A stretch of DNA of 64,000 bases, taken from the NCBI GenBank assembly GCA_035610835.1, contig CM069454.1, positions 58,262,580 through 58,326,579 of the forward strand, written 5' to 3'. How positions within the stretch are numbered: the first letter of the stretch is position 1; each line of letters opens with the position of its first letter. The notes beneath the pieces were generated by a model. The model had not been told where the DNA came from. It worked only from the letters and a program-made list of their open reading frames with translations, and made no database searches. Source of the stretch: Ophiura sarsii. Its lineage: Eukaryota > Echinodermata > Ophiuroidea > Amphilepidida > Ophiuridae. Positions 13,744-25,700 of the stretch are shown in pieces. The position numbers and the translations under genes were made by a program.

Positions 13744-16700
13744 ACCCCACAGTATTACTAACTTCACACTTAATACACCTCTTGGGCATCTTGGTTTTAT
13801 TACCCACTTGAGTAATAAATGTCGAAGAGGGAAGTATGAATCTGACTTTGATCAGAGGGCTTGCAAGCTGTATTTGTTTACTATGAACTCTGTAAAGAAT
13901 AGCAACTCAGGAACAGCAACTATAATATGAACTTCCTTAAAAACAAATAAACAATGCATAATTTTACCAAAGGAAGGAATAACACATGTTTATTTCTGTT
14001 AACACTGTAAACCAGTACGATACGAAACCAGGAAAATGGGTAGTCTATTAATGTAAAAGCTGACATTTTTGTGGTGGTAATAATTTCATGTATTTCAAAA
14101 AAAAATTATAGGAACCCACAAAATGAATAACCTTAAACTTTTAAAATGAAGACATAATCTAATACAACAAATGCCAACAATTGTTAATTTTACACATGGA
14201 ATTGTCAGTGAGCATCGAAAATCACAAAAATAGTTATACGCAAAAAATACAGTCTTTAAACATCCGTTTCAATTTCAAATCACACTTCCTAAAGTGCATT
14301 AGTGATGCATGGATTAGAATTGATCACCACAACATTAGTTCACACACTGCAACCAACCTGTAAACCATTCAATCGTAGATTTGCCATATCATTTCTCTGA
14401 GAATAGCGAGTCAAATTTGCCGTTTCATCACTCTGATATACTAGCAAGTCATATAATTTGCCATTTCATATCTCCAAGATATTATTAAGTCGTATTTGCC
14501 ATTCATCTCTCCAGGATATTAGCGAGTCGGATTCGCTGTTTCATCTCTCTGAAATATTAGCGAGTCATATCTGCGGTTTCATCTTCCCGGGATATTAGCG
14601 AGTCGTATTTGCCATTTCATCTCTCCAAGATATTAGCGATTCATATTTGCTGTTTCTCCAAGATATTAGCAATTCGTATTTGCCATTTCATCTCTCCGGG
14701 ATATTAGTGAGTCGTATTTGCTGTTTCATCTCTCAAAAATATTATCGAGTCGTATTTGCCATTTCATCTCTTCGGGATATTAGCGATTCTTATTTCATCT
14801 CTCCGAGATATTAGCGAGTCATATCTGCGGTTTCATCTCTCCGAGATACTAGCGATTCATATTTGCTGTTTCTCCAAGATATTAGCAATTTGTATTTGTC
14901 ATTTCATCTCTCCGGGATATTAGCGAGTCGTATTTGCCATTTCATCTCTCCAAGATATTATTGAGTCGTATTTGCCAAATCATCTCCCCGGGATGTTAGC
15001 AATTTGTATTTGCCATTTCTTCTCTCCAGGATACTAGCGAGTCGTATTTGCTGTTTCATCTCTTCGGGATATTAGCGATTCTTATTTCATCTCTCAAAGA
15101 TATTATTGAGTCGTATTTGCCATTTCATCTCTTCGGATATTAGCGATTCATATTTTGCTGTTTCTCCAAGATATTAGCAATTTGTATTTGCCATTTCATC
15201 TCTCCGGTATATTAGTGAGTCGTATTTGCTGTTTCATCTCTCAAAGATATTATTAAGTCGTATTTGCCATTTCATCTCTTTGGGATATTAGCGATTCTTA
15301 TTTCATCTCTCTGAGATATTAGCGAGTCGTATTTGTCATTTTATCTCTCCGGGATATTAGCGAGTCGTATTTGCTGTTTCATCTCTTCGGGATATTAGCG
15401 ATTCTTATTTCATCTCTCAAAGATATTATTGAGTCGTATTTGCCATTTCATCTCTTCGGGATATTAGCGATTCTTATTTCATCTCTCTGAGATATTAGCG
15501 AGTCGTATTTGTCATTTCATCTCTCCGGGATATTAGCGAGTCGTATTTGCTGTTTCATCTCTCAAAGATATTATTGAATCGTATTTGCCATTTCATCTCT
15601 TCGGATATTAGCGATTCATATTTTGCTGTTTCTCTGAGATATTAGCAATTTGTATTTGTCATTTCATCTCTCCGGGATATTAGTGAGTCGTATTTGCTGT
15701 TTCATCTCTCAAAGATATTATTAAGTCGTATTTGCCATTTCATCTCTTCGGGATATTAGCGATTCTTATTTCATCTTTCCGAGATATTAGCGAGTCGTAT
15801 TTGCCATTTCATCTCTCCAAGATATTAGCGATTCATATTTGCTGTTTCTCCAAGATATTAGCAATTCGTATTTGCCATTTCATCTCTCCGGGATATTAGT
15901 GAGTCGTATTTGCTGTTTCATCTCTCAAAAATATTATAGAGTCGTATTTGCCATTTCATCTCTTTGGGATATTAGCGATTCTTATTTCATCTCTCCGAGA
16001 TATTAGCGAGTCGTATTTGCCATTTCATCTCCCCAGGATAAGCGAGTCGTATTTGCCGTTTCATCTCTCCAAGATATAACAGTACCCTGTAATGATGTCC
16101 GACCCAACTGTATCAGCAAAGCTACTGATTCTGGTCATAATTAGTGGTTTACAGGTGAGCTATATTCATGCACGGTCACATCCACCATGTAAGATGTATA
16201 ACCACACCAGCTATGATTGTCAGGGAAGAGATTTTCATTCCATACCGATTCTCCCGGCAAAGCAGATTACTGTGCTTCAATTGCAGGGCAATAGTCTCAC
16301 CGTGATCACAAACTATAGCTTCCACAAGCACCCGGAGCTTGAGGAGATAGATCTTAGTTTCAATGAACTCAGAGTTATCGAGGAGTTTACCTTTAGTGGA
16401 CTGCACAACTTGACTACACAGATAGATCTTAGTTTCAATGAACTCAGAGTTATCGAGGAGTTTGCCTTTAGTGGACTGCACAACTTGACTACACTTTCAC
16501 TTCAAAACAATAAGATAGAATTCTTACCCACGAATGCCTTCCGGGACCTGAAACAATTGCAGAAGCTCTATCTCCATAGTAATAGGTTTCATAGCATACC
16601 TCGGGCTTCACTGGCAATGCTGCCTGAATTGATAACATTGGATATATACTCCGGTTTTTTGTTCTTTAAGTCTCCTTATATCAACATGACAATTGCTTCA

Positions 16701-19700
16701 TTTGACAATATACTAACCTTATCTTTGATAAACAGTTCTTTTACAAATCTCTCCGATTTGAGCAAACTGTTAACAGTCTACGGTCCTTCACCATTGAAAC
16801 AACTCACAAACCTCAGTGTACCATGTGTGATGTTCAATCAACTAAAATCTGTGAATTCTAAACTGAGACATCTGACTGTCGAATGTTATGGTTGGAGGCT
16901 GATCAAATTCAGTAAGACTACCCCCACAGCCAACCGACAATCTCCGAAAGATCTGCATAGATTCAAAGCTTTGGAGTTTTTGAATCTAGCATACGGCATA
17001 AGATCTATAGAGACAGCTGCATTCTCATGGGCTAAAGGACTCAAGCATTTGGATCTCAGTTATAATTACATTAGGAATATAAGCTCAACAGCATTTACCA
17101 ACTTGACTCACTTGGAGACCTTAGATCTTTCTCATAACAATCTTCAGAATATATCATTTGTTGCATTCATCAACCTACCAAATTTGAAATCCCTGGTGCT
17201 CAGTCACAATTCACTTTTGCATATAGAATATGGTACATTTATCAACCTGGTGGGTCTGGAAACCCTAAACTTTAATCATAACTATATTCAAAATATATCA
17301 TCTGGAGCATTCCTCAACCTGAGGAAATTGGTCAATCTAGATCTCAGTTATAACCAAATTCAGCAAGTCCAATCTGATGCATTCAATGGCTTGAGTAATT
17401 TAAAAACCTTAGATTTGACACAAAATTATATACAATCTTTCGCAGGCAACGACACACATCCTTTCGGTGCATCCTCCAATCTAACCGATTTACTCCTGGA
17501 CGGCAACCCATTATCCTATGAATTCCTTCGCACCGAATTGAATTTACCCCATCTTGCACATTTGTCCTTGATAGATACAAACATTGAAGATTACCAAAAT
17601 CTTTCTCAATTCACAGTTCTGAGAACATTAAGTATACTTGCAAAAGAATTCCAACCACCTTTAACAGGTGACATGCTACCTGCTTCCGTATGTCACCTTG
17701 ACATAACTTTTTCTTTTTATGGCAGGTATTGGTTTGATTTAGATATTAGTCTTTTCAGGAATTTAAGTGATGTAAGAATTATAGCAATTAGTGATCGACC
17801 CCACTATAGTAGTACCTGTGTTTATCTACATTTAGGCTTGTTAGGTAGTTCCACTTCGCTCACATCACTGGAAGTGACAAATATTTGTCAAACCTCTAGA
17901 TTTCCTTTCATGAATTTACCTAATTTAATCAAGCTAGTTTTACGCCAAAATGGTTTGAATTCGTTTCCGGATGATTTCAGAGTTACAAATATTGAACATC
18001 TCGATCTCAGTTCTAATAATATAGAAGTAATACATGCAGAGACAACGGTGACATTAACAAAGCTCAGATTCCTGGACCTTTCTAATAACCAACTTGTGTC
18101 CATGACATTTGTCAAACCCTTGATGTCCACTTTAGTGCATTTAGAACTAAATGAGAATAGAATAACTAAAATACCAGATGACATCTTCCAAAATGCCTCA
18201 AATTTACGGTACGTACGAATGAGCGGCAATCCGTTTGAATGCACTTGCCAAAGTGGAGTAACCTACTTCAAAGCTTGGTTTGATAAAGACACTGCCGTAT
18301 ATGTGGAAGGCGCTAACAGATACATGTGCTCTAATTCTCTTAATCTTACAGGTACTGTATTAATGAACATTGAATTAGATTGTGCCCCCCAAATTTATAC
18401 ACCCAGTAATAACACCCAAAACTTTCCTCTTATTTTGGGTACAAGTATTTCACTAATTGTCATTATAGCGATCATTGTCCTAGTCGGCATCAGGTGTTAC
18501 TGGCAAATCCGATACAAACTGTTTCAACTGCGGCATCGCAGAAGACACCACGATTATATCGATGAAAATGATCTTGACGACATCATCGACGGCAATGTTG
18601 ATGCCGCCGCTGCCCATGACGTAGACCACGAGGCAGCTCGTCCGCTGCGATTCGATGCCTATGTAGCTTACCATGACAATGACGAGGACTGGGTATTGGA
18701 CGAATTAATTAAACACATCGAAGGGGAGTACCTCACGGCTGATGGGGAAGTGGTACAAAACGACGAGCAAGAAGAAAGAATGGTGTTACACATTCCACAA
18801 AGAGACACGGCCGCGGGTCAGCCTCGCATTGCTGCCTTAACCGATGCCATTCAACGCAGCACAAAAACTATCCTTGTCTTATCGCGCAGTTTCATGGCAT
18901 GTGAGTGGTGTTACAAACAGATGCAGGTGGCCTTTGAGAGGCTATTTGCCGAAGGTCGAGACGTCATCATTCTGGTTCTATTGGAGGATATTCCATACGA
19001 GCAGATGACTCGAGAACTAAGAAAACTACTACGAAGGAAACGCTATCTAAAGTGGCCCGAGGATCCGGTTGGTCGCCGCTTGTTTTGGGGACGATTACGA
19101 CAGAAAATCAAGAAACCAGCGCTTGTGGATCGCCGCTTTGAAATTTAATTTATGCAAGACGTAACACTTTGTTTCTAACGTAATAATTAGGTTCTACCTC
19201 CATGTAAAGGGTATCACAAAACGAGTCTAGTGTGAAACTTCATTCTGGGATTATAAGCTTTATTCAGTATAATCCCTCAATGAAGTCTTTACCCTAGACT
19301 AACTCTGCCTCCCTTACATGAAGATAACACCATCAATTTGCACTGATGAGTGGCGGTAATTTTGTTTGAAACTTACAGTGTACACAATTAAAGGTTGTAT
19401 GCGGGATGGCGTGGTTGGTCTTAAAAGGTCATCTATTACTGCCTTTTTGTCACTATATTTGTTGTAATTGTCATCAAAGAGGTTCAAAAGTAACAATCTA
19501 TAACTTCATTGCTGCGCTGTATGGATAAACTGGCTGCCATTATTGTATCTTCCAAAAAAACCATTATGACAGTGTTTCTATTATGTGTTTTCTATTTTCT
19601 TTTCAGCGGCGATTGTGATTAACGATCCGGACTTGAAACACTATAATTTCGTAAAAATGTCAAAATTACGGCTATTTTAGCTGGCATTTAATTTCACGAA

Positions 19701-22700
19701 TATGGACATTTTACTGTTACTTTCAATGCAAAATTTTCAGTTTCGCTGGGATTTAATTTCATGAATCCACATTCCTTGCAAAATTCCCGAAATTAAATCC
19801 CTTGCAAAATTAAGTGGTTTGACATTACATGTGACACGAACAGTGAAAAAAAAAATGCGTCAGATGTAGTGAAAAATACACATCCCTAGGGCCAAATTTT
19901 TTGTTGTTGTTATGTTGTCCTCCACAACTTTCAGAGAGGAGGGGCGGGCGGGCGAATTTTCTTTTAACCAGCGGAAGCTCAAAGTTCAGCCAACAAGAAG
20001 TTGAAATCACTTTAAGAGTCGCACATATATATTATAAACACTTAATTTAATATTCAATGCCATTTAAACTGTTAAAAAACAAAATCTGAAAGGAATCTGG
20101 AAAAAAAATCTGGGAAGAAAAAAAAATCTGAAGAAAAATCTGAAAAATCTGATTTTTTTAAAAAAAAATCTGAAGAAAAATTTTTAAAAAAATCTGAGCG
20201 GCCCTAAATCTTACGAGCGGGCGGTCGAGGACAACATAACAAAAAAAAATTGTGCCTAACAGCAGTGCTGAAAGTGGAAAAACAGGTTTTCACTGGAGGC
20301 GAAAAACAGTAGGTTTTCACTCATGCCACAACACAAATCAGATAACTTGTTGAAATTAACAGAATTTAAGTAGGGAACTTGACTATTATGCCAACAAAAA
20401 AGGAAGTCTGTCTCACATACATATGGGAATATAGCTATGTGAAATGCTTTTCCCCCTTTTTTTCAAACAAAAAATAGCTATGCTAAATGCGGAAATTCTT
20501 TTCTTTCCTTTTTTATTGTGTTTTTCGCCCTAACTAACAAACAAAATAATACCCAAAATTAGGCTCATCGCGAAGAGTTACGAGGCAAAAGTGACTCCAC
20601 ATACTTATGCGCGCGGGATGTGAGACAGATCCTTTTTTCTTCGCCTTTTTGATATAAGATTTCATTGTTGCTTTAATGTTTTTTGATTTTTTAAACACAG
20701 TTATAAATCATTTTGGGACACCCTGTATTGAACTATCTGTGTTTCTCATGCAACAATGAAACTTAAAGGGGTACTGAGAGATTGCTGAGAAAATGAAATA
20801 TTGAAAACAATGAATTGTTTCGATGGATATATAGGTACGTAGAGGCCCTGAAATATATATACTAATTTATGGGCAAAGGGTTGAATGATAGCGCTAGTTC
20901 AGTTGAAGCAATATACAGTCATCACAATAAGTAACTGACCAGGTAATAAACATGCTGATAACTCTAAAAGTATAACTCCTACATAAACATATTTAATTAT
21001 AAAGTTGTTGAGAAATTTCTCTTCTTGAATTTGAGATGTTACATGCTAAGAATGGTTGATTAATGAGGAAGTTACGATCCCAAACGTTAGGGCAAGTCTG
21101 ATTTTCATTTTAACATTTTCTTTTCAACACGGGGGAGTATGACAGGTAAAGCGTGTGTGCCGTATTGATCAACCGTAACAATGCCACAGGCCGACTATCC
21201 AACAACCAGGCCATCGACGGGTGAATTGGCACTACCACTACCAGTAATCAATAATTTGCCGGTCTGATTCCCTGTGTTGAAAATTAAAATGTGAAAATGA
21301 AAATCAGACGTGACAGTACATTTGGGATTGTAACTTCCTTAACCCTAACCAGTAAAGCTAGTTTTTTGTGTGTATCGGGGGGAGGGGGGAAAAAGTTATA
21401 TTTTTTTTACCCGAAAAATCACCCAGCACCCCCCGGGATTTGATCGCCGGACCATCCGCACCCAAGTCTGTCCCTCTACCGACTGAGCTAACTCCCTAGG
21501 TCATATGCGGCCACAAACTCCGTGGCCACATATGCCTGCGGTAGGTGACGTCATCGCGGCAATGCAGCAGCACGTGCCTGGAGATAGTTTCTGGCAGTGA
21601 GATTTAGTGAGATTCAGTGCGGTTAGGGTTATTGCACATCAAAAATTGACATTTATTAACCCTAACCAGTAAAGCTAGTTTTTTGTGCGTATCGGGGGGA
21701 GGGGGGAAAAAGTTCTATTTTTTTTACCCGAAAAATCACCCAGCACCCCCCGGGATTTGATCGCCGGACCATCCGCACCCAAGTCTGTCCCTCTACCGAC
21801 TGAGCTAACTCCCTAGGTCATATGCGGCCACAAACTCCGTGGCCACATATGCCTGCGGTAGGTGACGTCATCGCGGCAATGCAGCAGCACGTGCCTGGAG
21901 TTTCTGGCAGTGAGATTTAGTGAGATTCAGTGCGGTTAAGGTTAATAATCAGCCATTCTTAGCATGTAATAGCTCAAATTCAAGAAGAGAAATTTCTCAA
22001 CATGTTTATAATTTAATATGTTTATGTAGGAGTTATACTTTTAGAGTTATCAGCATGTTTATTACCTGGTCAGTTACTTATTGTGATGACTGTATGTGGT
22101 GAGTGTGCTGATAATTTTGATGTCATCTACATCGAAATTACCAAATCATGAAATTGTACACAATCAATGTCAAATTAAGGTAAATTCCTCAGAGGGTAGT
22201 TAGTAAATATGCCTACACTGCATCGGTGCAACCAAAATGATTTCCAGGAAAATTGAGGGTGCACTCCCATACGTATCTCTCTGTGACCCCTTTTAACTTC
22301 TTACGTTATGTAATTCTGTACATGTATATTATGCTGTAAGCAAATGTGATAAATTTATCATGGAATAGTTTCATAAGGAATTCAGAAGAACATGATAATA
22401 ATTTTCGTTAGAAAATTCCAATTAGGAAACTTACTTAATTTTCCATACGGGTTCTCAGAGGGTAGTTTGGGGGTGAAACAACATAAGCACCTAATGAATG
22501 GCGACGAGGGGGCTTACCAACTCAGTCATCTTTACGACTCAGTGATCCAGAGGGCGTCATCATCCGATGACGTCATCAAGAAACAGACTAGAAACACTAG
22601 CTCTGGATCAAACACAATCCACTGAGGAAGACAACCGACGTGTTGTTGAAACCTGTATGGAAAATTAAGTACGTTTCCTAATTGGAATTTTCTAACGAAA

Positions 22701-25700
22701 ATTACTATCGTGATAAATATATATATTCATGATTGGAGAAGAAAAAAATGGAATTGTTATTGTTGTGATAATTTGTAACAAATAAAATGTCAACCAATTT
22801 CATCCAATATCAAAAAATTGCAAAAATCTTTATAACATTTGGAAAAAATGGGTATAAAAAAATATATTGAAGTAAAAATGGTTGGTTGGGCCCATATAAC
22901 AAATAAATATTTCATGTCGGAAAATTGATCCTCCCTGCATAACCCTTTCCACTATTACTCCCTCCATCTATCTCCCGGGGTGGGGGAAAATACTCAAGAT
23001 ACAGGGGTGTGCCTCTGGAGATTTGAAAATGATGATAACACTTGTTGATGCTTGGTGATGCCCCCCCCCCCCCCCCCCCCCCCCGATATCTGAGTCTGTC
23101 GGTTGAGATTGGTTTTGTTGGTTCATTTGACAAGGGGAAACATGGAATATGACTGTTAAATTAGTTGTTGGTTAACCCTAACCTTCCTGGAACCTACAAA
23201 ACCCGACAGTGCTACAATATTGTACCGCGCAATCGCCCGGTCAATCTCGTACCACGGTCCGTGTGGCCTTGAACTTGTGAAAAAAACTTTTTTTGTGTGT
23301 ATAGCTCAGTCGGTAGAGCCTCAGGCTTGCATGCAAAGACTGATTGATTTTCCCCTCAAATGTGACCTGTTTTTCACCCCTGATAAAAACACACGCCCGG
23401 GGAGTTAGGGTTAAGTCTTGTCGGTTCACTTTTATATCTTGCCTCCCGAATATAAAAACCTAACTACGCCACTGGTGTCTCTACAAGCCTGAAATACAAG
23501 ATATTCTTGTTGTTCATTTTTCACCCAATACGAGAGCATCAACAATGCATAAGCCCTTCGTTTAGGGTTGGTGTCATAAGGTCGAAGAAGTGGACCTCGG
23601 TTTATGTGCAGCCTGGTTAAACACGGGCAATTTTGTATGTTCAGCCTATTTCACAACTTGCTATGTGACCTCTGACCTTATAACATATTCGGGACTTGTC
23701 ACATCAAAACATACCTCTCGAGGTCTTTTATTCAATGTCTGATTTTAACATCATCAAAACATGCAAAAAATCAAGCTTTAAATTGATACCCCATAATTGA
23801 AATTTAGCATTAAGAATCAGGAAATATGATGAATAAGAATCATAGCATTCCTTTTAATTTCTTTATATTTTTCGAGACATTTTGCTCCCTTTCTAGAAAA
23901 ACCGACACGAGGTATGTTTTGATATGATGGGTCACAACATAATGGTTCCCAGGTTACATATTTAACCCCATGTTTGGTTCCATCCAGGCCCGTCTGACTT
24001 CCTGGTGCTCCTCAGAAATAGGGAAAGAGAGACAACGGCACCATCCATCAGCAAAAATTGCGAGCGAAGAAGTAATAAATATGCATATATTTTGGCAGCA
24101 ATACATAGCAAAATCCCTTGTTTACACTTATTTGCATGTAAATAGTTGAGTTCTCTTCAAAATCAGCATTTAAAGTTATTTTAAACCGCAATTCCTTAAC
24201 AAAAATCAAAATTTTAAAAACCAATGTGTGCACACTTTCAACGCATTTTCCGTACGTGACACAGGTCTTACATGCGTGTTAGGGTAGAACTGGGTCACAT
24301 TTACATGCCTAATGACTACATTTACAGTAACTCTTGGAACATAAAAAACAAAATAAGCAGCATCTAGTGTGTTGATTATGTACCTACTAGTCTAGCTGTA
24401 TATGTTGCTATTCGTTGAGGTAGTGCACTTTAGTAACTCATGGTTACTGGTTCAATACTGGCCATACATCTGGTACGAATTATGATATGCCATAGGCTTT
24501 GTGTTATGATCAATGGGATCAGTGGTTTGTAACAAAGTTAGCATGAACCAGTTGACCTGGCAACGGTTATTCTATGGTCGGCGGCAAAGAAGTTCAGCAC
24601 CTTTGTTTTGTTACGATCGCGTACTTAAGCGTAAACATGGAAGCACAGTTCTCATTGGTGGAATACAATGAGAACTAGCACGACTAGCACGACTTTGAGC
24701 TGAGGCCAACAAAAAAAATATGTTTGATTGTCCTTGTCCGCCCGACCCTCATTATCATTCCGACTCAATTTTTTTTTTTTTAATTTTAATTTTTTTAATT
24801 TAAAATTTGTTGTTGAAAATTTCATTTTTTTACAAATATTAGTCATAAGGCATAAAAAAAAAATTACATGTTTCCCGTCCGGACTTTTTTAAAAAAGGAG
24901 GAGGGAGGGTCTTACTATTTACTATTTTCCCATTTTTTGCTATTTTTCAAGATGGCCGCCAAGTCGAAAGTGACCAACTGAGTGTGTTGCAGACACTCCT
25001 AAATAGGATTTTCCACTCTAATTGCCAGAGGAATAAAAATATGAAAAGGTTTACCTAATATATAGAGCCAACTACACATTGTTTCTTTATGTTTTCTTCA
25101 TTTTTCAGGTTGAATGAGGAACAAAACATCATTGATCGAAAGGATGTAGGCCTACATGTATAATTGGTCCCCATACTATTTCAATTGAGAAGCCATGTCA
25201 ATAATTCCGTGTCATGCATGGCATGAACATGCTATGAAATGATACAGCATTTCTATTACAACTGCCATTCCTATGGGGAAAGGATCAATCACTAAAAAAA
25301 TAATTTAAAAAATTAAAATTAAAAAAATAAAAATTAAAAAAAATTTAAAAAAATAATTTACAGAATTTTCGGAAATAGTAAATAGTAAAAAATAGGAGGC
25401 GGCGGCCAAAAAGGAGGCGGGCGGGGACGGGAAACATGTTAATTTTTTTACTAGGCCTAAATTTTTTTTTTTTTTTTTTTAAGTGTTGAGAAAATAAAAA
25501 TACTCATCAAAATTAAAGATTTTGTTCCCCATTTTGGTTACTACAACAAGTACATCTCATTTTACTTTTGGTACCTGAAAAAGGGCAAGTGAGAAAGAAA
25601 AAAAAATTCCCGACCGACCTACCCAGCTTTAAAACGTGATCTATGGACAATCAAACAATTGTTTTGTTTTGTTGCCTGACTAACACGCATACCTGATTTG

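Larger units (their letters stand above)
20916..22092. mobile_element. Tc1/mariner-like non-autonomous element, ~150-bp TIRs
   Basis: Begins CAGTCATCACAATAAGTAAC and ends with its inverse. The inverse match extends about 150 bp (20916-21065 against 21950-22092) with few differences. Flanked by TA. Two TTAA-flanked tRNA-like elements are nested near its right end. A relative is at 56611-57316. Confidence 0.75.

Noticed and set aside
13529..13807. ORF with a polyglycine tract on the minus strand
   Set aside because: The glycines come from a poly-C run; flanking residues match nothing.
14383..16079. CRISPR-like array
   Set aside because: Units are contiguous with no unique spacers of fixed size, and the genome is metazoan: this is a satellite.
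22620..22665. Hammerhead-ribozyme-like core (CTGAGGA, a GACAAC/GTTGTT stem, then GAAA)
   Set aside because: The third stem and the U-H cleavage site expected after the GAAA do not form (GGA where GGU-H is needed), and no first stem pairs. Possibly a decayed Penelope-type motif only.
23290..23350. Functional tRNA-Ala gene
   Set aside because: D and anticodon arms are tRNA-like but the T arm and acceptor stem do not pair; it is inside a TTAA-flanked repeat.
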